Positions 13,292 through 25,101 of a stretch of 37,793 nucleotides of DNA are shown here, piece after piece. Source of the DNA: Thermomucor indicae-seudaticae (lineage: Eukaryota; Mucoromycota; Mucoromycetes; Mucorales; Lichtheimiaceae). The position numbers were made by a program, and so were the translations under genes. The notes below the pieces were generated by a model that did no database searches, was not told where the DNA came from, and worked only from the letters and a program-made list of their open reading frames with translations. Each line of letters starts with the position of its first letter. Position 1 is the first letter of the stretch. Where the stretch lies: positions 1-37,793 of the forward strand of contig JSYX01000330.1 in the NCBI GenBank assembly GCA_000787465.1. Direction: 5' to 3'.

Positions 13292-16132
13292 ATGGATTCA
13301 CCACCTGCTGCTGAGGCAACATACCAGATACTTGATATTCGATCATCGGATGGTGTTGGTATTGAGCTGCCTGTTCAAAAGAAGGAACGAAATGTCCCGG
13401 TGGCAACCCGTGGCCACGAACATGAAGCCAGCGGTGACAAGAAGCCACCCACACCTCCTCCCTCAACCGACCAATCCTTGGATGCTTTTGACAGTGAAGA
13501 TTTGGCGGATACCATCATCAAGTCTCTTGAGAAGCCTTTGAACTGCAAGTCCATCCCCACATTTATTCTTTACGACAAGCGCGGACTGCAACTGTTCGAT
13601 CAGATCACGCACCTGAACGAATATTATTTGACTGGCGCTGAAATGAAGATATTGGCAAAGCATGCGGACCAGATAGCCGACAGGCTACAGGATGGAAGCG
13701 CTCTTATAGAACTTGGAGCAGGGTGAGCGAGAAATGTCTTAAGAACGCGTGTGCCGCGCACAGAAATTTCTCACACACAAGAGATGGGATTCAGGTCACT
13801 CCGAAAGACGTCATTAATACTTAATGCGATCGAAAAGGCAAAGCGAAGGGTGACGTACTACGCGCTGGACCTCGACCAGCAAGAGTTGGAACGGTCCTTG
13901 TCGTCGCTGGGTCAATTCGATTACGTTCAGCTCGTGGGACTTTTGGGGACCTATGACCAAGGCATTCCATGGCTGCGGCAGAAATTTATTGGTGATAGTA
14001 ACAACGAACGTCCGGCAACACATAAACTGTTTCTATGGCTAGGAAGCTCGATTGGTAATCAGAACAGGCGCGAGTCAGCCATGTTCCTGCGTCGTATCCA
14101 GCAGACTTGCATGCAACCCGGCGACCAATTTCTGATTGGATTTGACCAACGCAAGGATCCTGCCAAGATCAAGGCGGCCTATGACGACAGAGAAGGCGTC
14201 ACGCGTGAATTTATCATGAATGGACTAGACCATGTTAATGCCATCATGAAACAGCCCGTGTTCAACCGCCAAAAGTTCGATTATGACTCGCGGTACCAGG
14301 AGAGCTTGGGTCGTCACGTGGCTCATTACAGAGCGCGTCAAGAGATGGTACTCCAGTGGCAGCCATCGAATCTCTCACTTCCCCTGGTCAAGATACCCGT
14401 TAACAAGGACGAACTCATCCACGTGGAATACTCTTACAAGTATTCATACGCCGAAATCGTGCACATGCTCGCGGCGGCCGAACTGGACAAGGTAGAAGAC
14501 TGGACGGATTCGGATGACCAATACCGAGTGGTGCTTGCCGAATGCCGTCCATTTATCTTTGAACGTGATAGAAAGGGAGCTCTGCAGACCCTGTTTCCTC
14601 CAACCACTACGGATTCCGAAAAGGAAAAGATCGACTGTCTTTTGTGTATGCACGATTTTGCGCTGCCAGATGACGAGGATGAGGAAGATGAAACGCGACC
14701 TCAAAGCCTCGTGAATATCGTGGGCAGCCTGCATTGGCCACCGCATATCCCATCGTTACATCAATGGCAGCAACTTTGGCGGTCTTGGGATCTCGTGACA
14801 CAAACCATGTTGGACCAACGCACCATGCTCTTTGAACGTCCCATTGCCTTGCGTCACCCTTTCATTTTCTACCTTGGCCACATTCCTTGTTTCCTGGACT
14901 TGCAGCTATCCCGGCATGATGTCGACGGTCTGGGGCTGACGGAACCAGCCCAATTTTCTGAAATTTTCGAGCGCGGTATTGACCCGGACATGGACGACCC
15001 AACGCAGTGCCACCCGCATTCAGAGGTCCCCGACAACGACGACGGCTGGCCTTCAATCGATGCCATCATGGCCTATCAGCAAAGAGTGCGCAACCGACTG
15101 CAGCGGGTTTTGTTGCTTTGGGAAGCAGAAGGTTACAATGCTGCAGTGGAGCCCAAAAAGAAGATCTGTCGGCGACGCGCTGAACGCGCGGTTTGGATGG
15201 CCTTTGAACACGAAGCCATGCATCTCGAAACACTCCTCTACATGCTCCTCCAAAGCCCGCACACCCTTCCACCGCAACATGTTGCTCGGCCACCCTGGAA
15301 AATGGCCGTTTCTGGATCTGGTGCCTACGCATCCGCAGTGCCTGAAGAACAAGAAACGTTACACCAAGCACCACTTATTGCTGTACCAGCAGGCATGGTC
15401 AGCATCGGACACGACGACGACGAAGGCAAGGACTTGACGAATCCAGACGAGGGACCGGTCGAGTTTGGTTGGGACAATGAAAACCCGCGTCGAGAGATGC
15501 AAGTGGACGGTTTCAAGATCCAGAGCAGACCCGTTACCAATGGAGAGTATCTAGCCTACCTTGAAGCCACCCAGCAGCAACAAGACCCGTCGGCCTACCC
15601 CAAGTCATGGCACACAAGCATCAACAACGAAAATGGTCAACTCGAAATAGGCCTCCGCACAGCTTTTGGCATCTGCCCGCTCAAATATGCTCGTCATTGG
15701 CCGGTCCAAGTCTGCTACAACGAAGCCAAACAATACGCCAAACATTACGGCATGCGTATCCCCACAGAACACGAGCTGACGCGGTTCAGAGCATTCATGA
15801 AGGAACCGCAGAACCGATCGGTGCCGCAAAAGACGCCCAACATTGGCTTTGCCGCATGGCATCCAACGGCAGTGGACAATAAACATGTACACACCCTTGG
15901 CGATGTCTGGGAATGGTCATCGACGGTTTGGGACAGGTACCCAGGTTTCAAGCCATCCGCTCTCTATCCAGGCTATTCTGCAGACTTTTTCGATGGCAAG
16001 CATCACACGATTCTCGGAGGCAGTTGGGCAACGCACCCGTGTATCGCTGAACGCGACTCTTTCCGGAACTGGTACCAAACTGCTTACCCTTACGTATTCT
16101 GTGGATTCCGCTGTTGTACTACTTGTACATAA
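13292..16132 (+). CDS. EGT1: Ergothioneine biosynthesis protein Egt1
   Basis: This is the fused fungal enzyme that trimethylates histidine to hercynine with SAM and then forms the hercynylcysteine sulfoxide C-S bond using oxygen and cysteine. Two exons, join(13292..13722, 13795..16132), give 922 residues. The N-terminal methyltransferase part (about 50-390) has the SAM loop ELGAGSLRKT, formed across the splice junction, and WLGSSIGNQ. The central DinB-like part supplies the presumed iron ligands: a histidine in LGHIP (about residue 505) and the H-x3-H-x-E motif FEHEAMHLE (about residues 614-622). The C-terminal formylglycine-generating-enzyme-like domain (about 675-920) has RPVTNGEYLAYL, RIPTEHELTRFRAF, DVWEWSSTVW, ILGGSWAT and CGFRCC. 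A Pro/Thr-rich linker sits near residues 45-65. The gene converges on Mic60, with only 107 bp between the stop codons. Confidence 0.95.
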
Positions 16133-16239
16133 TTTCTTTGTCTTTTGCTTTTTTAGCCAGTGGTAGTAACGAAAACTTCGTTTTTTTGTGTCTCTTCGCA
16201 TTTAAGAAAGAAAGAAAAATTCTAACTCTATCAAGCAAA

Positions 16240-18039
16240 CTATGCTTCCATCAAACTGTTCAAGATGCTTTGTGTCTCAGCAATCTAGCAAAAAAAGTGA
16301 AAAGTCATTAATAACATCCAAACAAAACAAGATTTACTCAATTGTATATGACTTACCTCAAGCACTTGCTTCACTTCCAGATGACGACGAGCTGCTTCTA
16401 TCCAGTCATGTGCTAGTCTCTTGGGCCATCCGCTTAACTGATTCAATTCGCGAGCAGCATTTTCCAGGTCACCGTGTTTTAAGTAATATCCAGAACGAGC
16501 CAAGACGGCTTCGACGTCATTGCCTTCCACCAATCCTTCCTTGCGGAACATGAGTTTGGATAAGACGATGCTTACAATATGGGATCCGAATCCGCCGTTC
16601 TCTGGCACAAGCGCCACGCGTCTGACCTGCTCTGCTACAGCATCGAACCGAGCGCGCAACTCGCTCAAGGACTCCACACCTTCTTCCGGAACTTCTCGTG
16701 GAATCGTCGCTAGGACCGTCTCCAGCAAAGCATTACCCTTGGCGCTGTTCTCAAAGGCCTTGAGTTCTTCTACAAACGGACGCTTGTGGGCCCTGCCCAC
16801 TACAGCATCCTGTAATGCATCCAGAGTGACATGCATCAAGTGTGACTGACGGGACTTGTCCAGTTCCTCGACATTGCGAATGGACTGCTGCTCCAATGCC
16901 TTGAACCGTTTATCGATTTGCTCCAGCTTGCTCAGACGACCTGCGCGCTCCTTTTCCACAAGTAACTTGACTTCACGCACAAACCGGCGCTTCAACTCGG
17001 CTGCCTGTTCCAGCAGAGCCGTGGTCCGCTCCTGTTCCAACTGCAACCTTTGTGCATCCAGTTCCTGTGCAAGCAGTCTGTCGAAAGCTTCCTTCATCTG
17101 AATCCGAGTCTCTGCAAACTGTTGCTGAAGCTCAGCTTCTTTGGCTTCCATTTTCCGTGCCGTCTCAGCGTGTGAGCTCTGAATCACGCTCTTGGCATCG
17201 TTTCGGAACCGCTCCAGTTCAGCCTCGATCTTGTCACTCTGCTGCTTGAGCTGTACCAATGACTTGAGGATGGCCGTCTCCTCAGTAGTAAGTGCCTGCA
17301 ACGATCCATTCAGTTGCTGCAGTTGTTCCTCGGCTTCTTTCATGATCGATCGACCTTTTCCAGACAAGTTGGTGTCGTTCAAGATACTGGCCAGTTCAGT
17401 GAGCACGCGTGACAAGTCGCTGACGGCGGCATAGTCGGATCGAATGCGCTTCATCACAATAGGATCCGGTTTCTCAATGTGTGCTTCAACAAGGACGGCT
17501 GCCTCAGGTTGCTTTTCTGCCACAATCACTACCTTTTCTTCTTCCTTTAGCCGAGGTGGTTCCTTTTGACCTGTCAGCTTCTGGTATGCATCACTGGCAT
17601 ACTCGTATGCACTCGTTGTCATATCCTTTGCGTAGACGCCATATTCCTGCGCTTTCGCAATGTACTCGTTGGCCTGCGCTGTCCAAGACTTTTCGTCGTC
17701 GTTTTTCTTTAGCCATTCTTTGACGTATTCGACTGTCTGCTCGGCACCAGGGACGTACGTCGTAAAGGTGTCGTGAAATGCTTCGTCTTTAAGCGCATAA
17801 TAGACTGCTCCACCGTAGGCAGCCCCTCCAAGTACAGTGACGCCCACGAGCTTACGGCCAAACGAACCTTTTCGCTTTTCCGATGCTGCCGCTGTTGTAC
17901 TTTCACATCGCTAAATATAAATGTTTAACTTTTACATTATAGAACCTACGCTAACAATAACTCCGTGCTTACTTGCCTTGAAGACAAGACGGTGCTGTCT
18001 CGTGACACCGAGCCGGTACAATCGCGTCGCTTTGAGCAT
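16240..18039 (-). CDS. MIC60: MICOS complex subunit Mic60 (mitofilin)
   Basis: Mic60 is the core inner-membrane protein of the MICOS complex, which holds crista junctions and contacts the outer membrane. The model is complement(join(16240..16284, 16357..17891, 17973..18039)), 548 residues. Exon 1 encodes a textbook mitochondrial presequence, MLKATRLYRLGVTRQHRLVF, rich in Arg/Leu and free of acids. I chose this ATG over an in-frame ATG 99 bp upstream for that reason. A single membrane segment follows (VGVTVLGGAAYGGAVYYAL), then an acidic, helical intermembrane-space region with long coiled coils (about 180-370). The conserved C-terminal mitofilin domain has NDVEAVLARSGYYLKHGDLENAA and LSGWPKRLAHDW. 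The last exon is only 15 codons (ending SILNSLMEA). Introns are 72 and 81 nt, GT-AG. Confidence 0.93.
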
Positions 18040-18525
18040 CACTGCGAATGTTTGTTTGTTCGCGCGCTCGGCACAGTAGAACAAGAGGCTGAGAAGGAAA
18101 AGCCCGAAATTTGACGCCATGTCATTGGGCGAGGACATACGATTAGCTGTTATCCTCGCCTAGTTGACAGGCTCTTTGTCCTGTTATATGTTTGGAAAGA
18201 ACAAAAGACCTTTGGTCATAATGACCATCGTCAGGCTAAATAAGCAGACGCTCCTTAGCATTTGTTCGTTAGCATGCCTATACGTTTTCCTACACAGTTT
18301 ATTGCACTTGACAGTAAACAGAGCTTATGCCAAGAAAATAGTTTGCAATGGTATATTCATAAAGAAAGAGCAATCATATACACAAAAAAAAGAGACAGGC
18401 AAACCACAATGCTTCTATATGATCCATAAAGAAAGAGCAATCAAACCATATACAAGAAAAAGATGCAGATAGACGATAATGCTGCTGTATGTACAAGCTT
18501 AAGGAGTCTTTAGGGCGCACCGCAT

Positions 18526-19325
18526 TCAATATAGCAATAGTTCGCTTGCAATGAAGTCAATATAGTTTGCTGATTGCTCAGGGGTCATGGGGTTTCGTAT
18601 TCTGCACAGGACCCTTTCCTCCAATGGTTCGTTTTCCAACTCTAGCAACAGTGCCATGGTAGGGGAACGTTCACAATAGTTTTCGATGGAATAGCTTGGC
18701 TGGCTTGGTCGCACACGAACTCTCTAAACGTATTCAGTCAGTAAAAGAGACCAAGCACGAAGATGAAAAAAATTCATACCCGCTCGCATCTCTCATTGTC
18801 GTCAAGATGCTTCCGTCGACGTGATGGCTCTGATTCTCTTTGGCTTGGCAACGGATTTACAGTAACATCGTCGTCAATATTCAATACAGAGTCGTCAGAG
18901 AATTCTTCGAGCAACATGTTCCATACGTCTTCGAAAGGGAGCGAATGCCGTATCTGACAAATGATTGGTGACTCTGGTTCTTCAAGGTCCAAGTCAACTG
19001 ACGTCTGACGACCAGTAGACGTATGCGACTTGGGCACGAGATATTCCGTTATCGAGTGGTTGTCCTTTTTCACATCTTTTTTGCTTTTTGCAGTAGACGC
19101 AAGCTGCCATTTGTGCTGCTGGCTTTTTGACGGAGCGGCTGACGATTGTGCTTTGCCCAATGTCGGCTGCGCCTGCTTGGTGGTAGACGGAGATGGCAAA
19201 GTGGTTGGCGCGACTTTGGCTTCGTCAGAAGTATCCTGCCTTAAGCGGTTCTTTGCGTCAACGTCAGATTCGGTGTCGTAGCTCACCTTGCGAACAGTGT
19301 AACCAAATTTCCTGAGGGTTGACAT
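18526..19325 (-). CDS. Hypothetical low-complexity acidic/basic protein
   Basis: Two exons, complement(join(18526..18723, 18780..19325)), give 247 residues in a closed frame, with a 56-nt GT-AG intron. I do not recognise the family. The N-terminus (MSTLRKFGYTVRKVSYDTES) is followed by a Ser/Thr/Lys/Gln-rich, probably disordered region (about 25-115). An acidic stretch (DLDLEEPESPI, EEFSDDSVLNIDDD) comes next, then a basic cluster (SRRRKHLDDNERCERRVRVR, about 166-185). The last about 60 residues look ordered and end in NPMTPEQSANYIDFIASELLLY, which could be a short helical binding element. No signal peptide or membrane segment is present. A nuclear location is possible from the basic cluster but is only inference. 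Confidence 0.7.
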
Positions 19326-19729
19326 TGTTGAAAGAAAAAGAGAAACAAAGAGGGGGGATTTTCGATTGTCGCGTCGCTTAAGGCTGACAAGTTCAATTCA
19401 TTTAAATCACCGCTGCAGGCTCATTGGAAAATCAAATGATCATGCTACAAAACGACGCGCGCTGCAAAATAAAAGTTTGCATGGCAATCCTCAAACGACA
19501 GCGTGGACATCATCGCGAAGAAAATAAGCCATTCGTATTCTCTGAGACGAAGCTGTTATGGGACAAAAAACAACGCAAGTCTCCCGTCCAACACCTCCAC
19601 TTGCTTTTTGATCTTTTTACGGAATCACGACGGACACGGTCTTATCTGAGTTGCTGTGAGCATAGCAACCCTTGTTTCTTTCTTGCCGTTAACGTATAAT
19701 GACTAGGCAACCTACCAGGGAAATCAACA

Positions 19730-19837
19730 CTGGATTTGGCGCTGAAGTTGGGACATGCCAGAGCCGTTTTTGAGAGGATGGATTTTTTGGACTTCGAGAC
19801 ACCAAAAGGTCTCGTGTTGAGATGCTGAAGAAATGAA
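19730..19837 (+). repeat. Left arm of inverted repeat pair
   Basis: This segment reappears, reverse-complemented and at roughly 80% identity by eye, at 21306-21415. Shared blocks include GATGGAT, TTCGAGAC, CCAAAAGGT and CGTGTTGAGATGCTG. It is followed by more copies of the GAAGTTGGGAC-like motif (near 19863, 19884, 19931 and 19953), so the repeat unit may extend further on this side. It could be one terminal repeat of a non-autonomous transposon or one of two independent insertions of a dispersed family. Confidence 0.6.
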
Positions 19838-21305
19838 AATTTTCTAGGGCCGCCTTTGCACTGGAATTGGGACGATCTTGAGACGAAGTTGGGACAGCCA
19901 ATAAGGTGAACTTGTGATGCAACATTATATGAAGTTGGGACGCGATATGACGTGAAGTTGAGGCGTGAGTCTGCGGTTGAGACGGGCAAGAAAAGGCGCT
20001 TACAGAATGGTAGAGCAGACCATTCTCAGTCGAACCTATATGCAATTTGTTCTCGTGTATCATGAGCTAGTTTGGATGATGCAGTATTTTGGAAATACCA
20101 TTGGCGCCAAAAGAAGCGAAAGGTGGATGAAAAGGCAGCCGCGGCAACGGAAGATAAAAAACAGAACCCGTTTCCTCGTCTTCATCAGCAGTGTGACGGA
20201 CATCCTTGACAGAAATGGCGTGAACGGCTACCTTCTTGTCGTAAACAATGCATCCATTCAGAAGGGTACCATGGTTGAAAGGCGATCAGGGAACGTGGAT
20301 ACCAGCCATTGTACTTATTGTGATGTGGGGTTCTCCGAGAGGAAATGGGCAAGTCAGAATACGGCGAGACTGATAGCCCTCTTTTATTCTGAAATAAAGA
20401 CAACATTGTATGCTATGAGTTGGTATCTCTGATATACTGTCTACTGGATCGGACCTAAAGTGAATAGTCTGCAAAGCAGCAAAAAATACTTTGATCGACA
20501 GCACACTTCAATAATACCGGAGAGCGAAGGGATGTGAATGGTCAGAACGATGTTGCCTGCTTTATTTTAAGGTACCCATGCAAAGAGGGAGTCAGCAAGC
20601 GAGATTATGCTCTCAAACATACGTACCGGAAGCTCTTCTGAATCAGTCACGGCATCACTCTTTGGCGCGCATTTAGCTACGATGGACTAAGGGAACCTTC
20701 TGGTCTGGGCCCTTCCCGTCATTAGGCCTTCAGTAGGCAGCTCTACAGTGGGCCCCCGCCTAAGGCAACGGCTGGATTCCTGGAAATTTGTTGCAATAGC
20801 CCGGGGTTGCAATGGAGTGAGATGACAGCAGGTTTAGTTTCTGGCCTTGCATCAGTCAACTATTCCACAAGCCCACTTTGATTTTAGCATCGGCGAAGAA
20901 ATAGACATGTCCAGGTATCCTTGGATCTCATTTTCCGTGAAGGCATTCATATAATCAAATACTGCTAACCATTTCCTAAAACGATCTACTATGAGCGATA
21001 ATAGAACAACAATGAAAACCACAGAAGAGACCTCTCCGTCATGCAATGAGGCGTTTGTCTCTTATTTAAATTAGTCCCTTCTTTTATCTTTGTGTTTCCA
21101 AATCTCTGGAGATTAAATGAACAACAAGATAGCCGGCTTGATATGCCCACTGGTGAGGGTACCCCCAGAAAAATTAAGATCTGATACCAGCCGAAGATGA
21201 CTTCGGAAGAAAGGCGTAAAATCAAAGCAAGTATTGCTATAGTTGTATTCGAAGGTTCTCATGTGGTCCATATTTATTAACTTATATATGCATTTTTTGC
21301 CCCAA

Positions 21306-21415
21306 CTTCATTTCTGCAGCATCTCAACACGAAACCTTTTGGCGTCTCGAATTCAAAAAAGATCCATCGTCTTAAAAAAGGCTCTGGGATTGTCCTAACT
21401 TCGGTGCCAACTCCA
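21306..21415 (-). repeat. Right arm of inverted repeat pair
   Basis: The reverse complement of this segment aligns with 19730-19837, with a few substitutions and one-base indels. It too carries GAAGTT(A/G)GG-type motifs at both ends when read on the minus strand. The distance between the outer ends of the two arms is about 1.7 kb. I could not identify a target-site duplication by eye. Confidence 0.6.
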
Positions 21416-21600
21416 GTAACTGACAACAAGCGAAATTAAAATACTTAGTACACTGAGGACAGAGACTTTTACTTCATCTTTCGCACTTTTCACTAGTGCG
21501 GGTTCTCCAGCATTACCATTTCCTTCTGCTCAGCAGGAACTATTAGTCCCCAATAACTGATACCGCCAATCTTGAAAAGTCACTTTGATGGAAGGAAGTA

Positions 21601-21669
21601 CAGTGATCGCTCGTTATAGTGATCGGTTTTTGGGTCCACCGGGGTGATCACTATATCGAGCGAGCACTG
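21601..21669. mobile_element. 69-bp TA-flanked MITE of Tc1/mariner-pogo type
   Basis: The element begins CAGTGATCGCTCGTTATAG and ends with the near-perfect inverted complement ATATCGAGCGAGCACTG. It is flanked on both sides by TA (21599-21600 and 21670-21671). TA target duplication and CAGT-type ends are the hallmarks of Tc1/mariner/pogo elements. Only about 20 bp separates the inverted repeats, so there is no coding capacity and the copy must have been mobilised in trans. The outermost matching bases include the flanking TA. It sits about 320 bp upstream of the CCT6 start, so it could influence that promoter, but this is not shown by the sequence. Confidence 0.75.
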
Positions 21670-21988
21670 TACTGGGGTCAGTAGGCGTAGGTACCACGCT
21701 ATATAGTGTGCGCAGAGCGAAATGGTAGAATGCCCCCACTGGATGGTTCACTGCGTGTCTTTTCGGAATAAGATTCGTCAAAGGCTAAATCATTGTATTA
21801 ATACGATACATCATGCCCCCCCTCGTTGACCCTGTAACGGAAGCTAAATCCGTGGAAGGCTCTAACCACGTCCCTCCGAAGACCATGTCTTGGAAAGGCG
21901 GCGCTTGAACCCTCCACGTCAAATTCCAACGCCAGCCACAGAAGCCGACAGTGCTCCTTTTCATCAACCTGCCTCGCATTAGCACAAA

Positions 21989-24058
21989 ATGTATGTGTAG
22001 TGCTAGTAAGCAGGCGCAACAGCAACCCGAAATGAAAGCTTGAAAACATTGACTAATACGTTACCAATTTCATTAGGGCATCATCTGCCCTGAAGTTGAT
22101 CAACCCGAATTCGGATGTCGCCCGACGCGGCCAAGCACTTCAGCTCAACATTACTGCTGCGATCGGTTTACAGGATGTCTTACGATCCAACCTTGGTCCT
22201 CGAGGAACTATTAAAATGTAACGTACTTTTTTGTGCCCATGGAAAGCAGAGGATGTCCATCGATTCTCTATTTCTGACAGCGACGCGTAACGGGAGAGCA
22301 TTTGCAAACTCACACGTGTAAACTTTTGGCTTGTTGTAGGCTCGTTGATGGTGCTGGTGGTATCAAATTGACGAAAGATGGCAAAGTTTTGCTCAGCGAA
22401 ATGGTAATCATCGTCGTTTTGCTGTTCATGACGGAGTGCTGACATGGCATACATAGCAAATTCAACATCCTACGGCGGCCATGATTGCCAAGGCTGCTAC
22501 TGCCCAAGACGAAATCACCGGTGACGGCACGACGTCAATCGTATTGTTGGTTGGCGAGCTTTTGAAGCAAGCAGAGCGGTATATTTCGGAAGGTTTACAT
22601 CCACGCGTCATTACAGAAGGCTATGATATCTCCAAAAAGGAAGCGTTAAAGGTAGGAAGGATTACGGAGTAAAAATGGTATACGAACAAAGTTGGTGCTG
22701 ACTCTTTACAGTTCCTTGAGAGTTTTAAAACTGTAAAAGAGGAAATCGATCGAGAATTGCTTGTGTCCGTTGCACGCACTTCCCTCCGGACAAAGGTTCA
22801 CCGTGTGTTGGCTGACACCTTGACAGAAGCTGTTGTTGATGCTGTCCTTGCTATTCAACGCGAAGGTCAACCTATCGATTTGCATATGGTAGAGATCATG
22901 AAAATGCAACACAAGTCAGAAACCGATTCCCGTCTCGTCCGCGGTTTAGTGCTTGACCATGGTGCTCGCCATCCCGATATGCCCAAGAAGATTACTGATG
23001 CCTTTATTCTTACTTTAAATGTGAGTTTGGAATACGAGAAGAGGTAAGTTCAAAAGTGGGTGAAAATGGGATTTGCGTAGAGTACTGAATTTGGACATAT
23101 AGTGAGATCAACTCTGGTTTCTTCTACTCGACACCTGAACAGCGTGAAAAGCTCGTTGAAAGCGAACGTAAACACGTCGATGACAAGATTCGAAAGATTG
23201 TAGACTTTAAGAACACAGTGTGCACCGGAGAAAACGCCAACAAGGGTTTCGTGATCATTAACCAAAAAGGCATTGACCCTCTGTCGTTGGATATCCTCGC
23301 AAAGAACAATATTCTTGCACTACGTCGCGCCAAGAGACGCAATATGGAACGTTTACAGCTTGCTTGCGGTGGTGTAGCACAGAACTCTGTTGATGATCTT
23401 ACACCCGAGGTACTTGGTTACGCTGGCTTAGTATACGAACATGTCCTGGGAGAAGAGAAATACACCTTCGTAGAGGAAGTCAAGGACCCTTACAGCGTGA
23501 CCATCCTCATAAGAGGTCCTAACCCGCACACGATTGCCCAAGTCAATGACGCTGTCCGCGATGGTTTGCGTGCAGTTAAGAATGCCATTGAAGATAAGGC
23601 CGTTGTTGCTGGTGGTGGTGCTTTTGAAGTCGCTTGCTCGCAGCATCTTCAAGAGTTTAAAAAGTCAGTCAAGGGTCGTGCCAAGATGGGAGTGCAAGCT
23701 TTTGCCGATGCTTTGCTTGTGATTCCCAAGATCCTCGCACAAAATGCCGGTTTTGATGCGCAGGATGTTATTGTCGCTCTACAAGAAGAACATCAAGAGG
23801 GACACATTGTCGGCGTCGACTTGAAGACTGGTGAGACTATGGACCCTAAGTTGGAAGGTGTCTGGGACAACTATCGTGTGCATCGTCATATGCTTCATTC
23901 ATGGTAAGTAATTACTATATGCTCTTGTTCTTTTTCTCTTTTATCAATGACGCGACCTTATACATTGCAGCTCGGTAATTGCCAGCAACCTTCTGCTGGT
24001 GGATGAGATGATGCGTGCCGGAAGGACATCATTGAAAGCACCAGAACCAGGTGCTTAA
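21989..24058 (+). CDS. CCT6: T-complex chaperonin CCT subunit zeta
   Basis: This is one of eight paralogous subunits of the cytosolic TRiC/CCT chaperonin, which folds actin, tubulin and WD40 proteins with ATP. The model is join(21989..21990, 22077..22217, 22340..22403, 22457..22651, 22712..23043, 23103..23903, 23971..24058), 540 residues, the usual family length. The ATP site is visible as ITGDGTTS (residues 89-96, catalytic Asp92), with [10 protein letters not shown] before it and [11 protein letters not shown] near the C-terminus. The N-terminus [19 protein letters not shown] is diagnostic for the zeta subunit. The first exon carries only the AT of the start codon; G is supplied after an 86-nt intron with donor GTATGT and branch-like CTAAT. 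I inferred this because [10 protein letters not shown] follows directly after the acceptor and no other in-frame ATG precedes it. Confidence 0.93.
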
Positions 24059-24756
24059 TATATAACGTATACAGTCGTATTCGCAAATCAACATACCGGA
24101 AGACGTTATTTTCGCAAATTAAAAACATCTGTTTTGTCTAAGTCTGTTCTGACACAATCTTCATTTGTTCAACAGTGGTTGATCTTGTGTATTTTTCATC
24201 GCTCACGCACTATCTGAACTATCCCACTTTTCACCAGTATAGCGCGAAAGATCCATTAGATTATACCAACTGTATGCTTATCGTGACCACCAAACACATT
24301 CATCATGGGGGACCGAGCAAAAGTGGCATCCCGCACAATAACATTCTTTCTGCCAGAAACAAGAAGCCTAACTTTAGACGAGCGATACCTGTAACGCGAT
24401 ATCCTGACATCAGTGAAGGACAGCGCAAGAGAAAAACTCCGCAATGTACACGTGATGACACTGCTCAAAGATGCCAGATGATGCAAGTTTACTGTCAACC
24501 CTATGATGTCGGGTATAATGCAATTACGTAACTCGCTGCAGGCGCGAACTGGCCAAGTGGCCTCTCGAACGGCTTCTGAGCTACTTCTTCCAGTCCTTCA
24601 CAAGGAAACCGTCATGATATACCAGTATATGCAAAGTCAACCATCAAAATACAAAATACGGTGACGTATGAAGAACATGGGGGATCTTCTTGTCTACACC
24701 GATTTTCATTTATTGGGCGGATAAAGAGGTTGGGTACTAGGATGACGCGTTCATAA
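24059..24756. other. Intergenic region between convergent genes
   Basis: CCT6 (+) and IF1 (-) converge on this roughly 700-bp stretch. Open frames exist on both strands (24175-24531 plus, 24256-24498 minus). Neither has a recognisable domain, and the minus one lacks an ATG start. I see no RNA gene. Confidence 0.4.
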
Positions 24757-25101
24757 CTACTTCTTGGAAGCCTTTTCCAGTTCTTCGATACCCTTCTTTA
24801 ACTCTTCAGTCTTTTTCTGCTGCTCTTCCAATTCCTTCCGAAGCTGCTTGAGCTTTTCCTCGTCCTGAGGTATTATTGTAATTGTTATTTAGGAATTTTT
24901 CTTTCCTAGAAGAAGAAGGCTGTGAGCACTTACGTGAGTCCGGGCCCACTGGTTCTCGATAGCCTTTTCCTTGTCGCTGAAACCACCGCGCGAATTAACA
25001 GTGGCACCTTCGCTGCGACCGCTTTGACCAGCAGAAGAATAGAATCGCTTGTTTGCCAGACGGCTGACACGACGGACTACGTTTCTCGACATAGAATGCA
25101 T
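24757..25101 (-). CDS. INH1: Mitochondrial F1-ATPase inhibitor (IF1/INH1)
   Basis: This small matrix protein blocks ATP hydrolysis by the F1Fo-ATP synthase when the membrane potential drops. Two exons, complement(join(24757..24864, 24934..25101)), give 91 residues, typical of the family. The presequence is Arg-rich (MHSMSRNVVRRVSRLANKRF, likely cleaved near YSS). The inhibitory helix is unmistakable across the splice site: GFSDKEKAIENQWARTH joined to DEEKLKQLRKELEEQ. A Lys/Glu-rich coiled coil follows, ending in IEELEKASKK. A second ATG three codons in (25092) is an equally good start. The intron is 69 nt, GT-AG, phase 0. Confidence 0.93.

Larger units (their letters stand above)
19326..21988. 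other. Repeat-rich intergenic region
   Basis: This 2.7-kb gap has no supported gene. It carries a pair of inverted repeat arms (about 19730-19837 and 21306-21415), five copies of a short GAAGTTGGGAC-like motif between 19740 and 19965, and a 69-bp TA-flanked palindromic element at 21601-21669; these are listed separately. Open frames between the arms (for example 19965-20432) match no transposase that I can name. The right end contains the promoter of the CCT6 gene. Confidence 0.5.

Noticed and set aside
24175..24531. 118-codon plus-strand frame and a minus-strand frame across it
   Set aside because: No domain resemblance; the minus frame has no ATG, and low similarity to anything known makes chance the better explanation.
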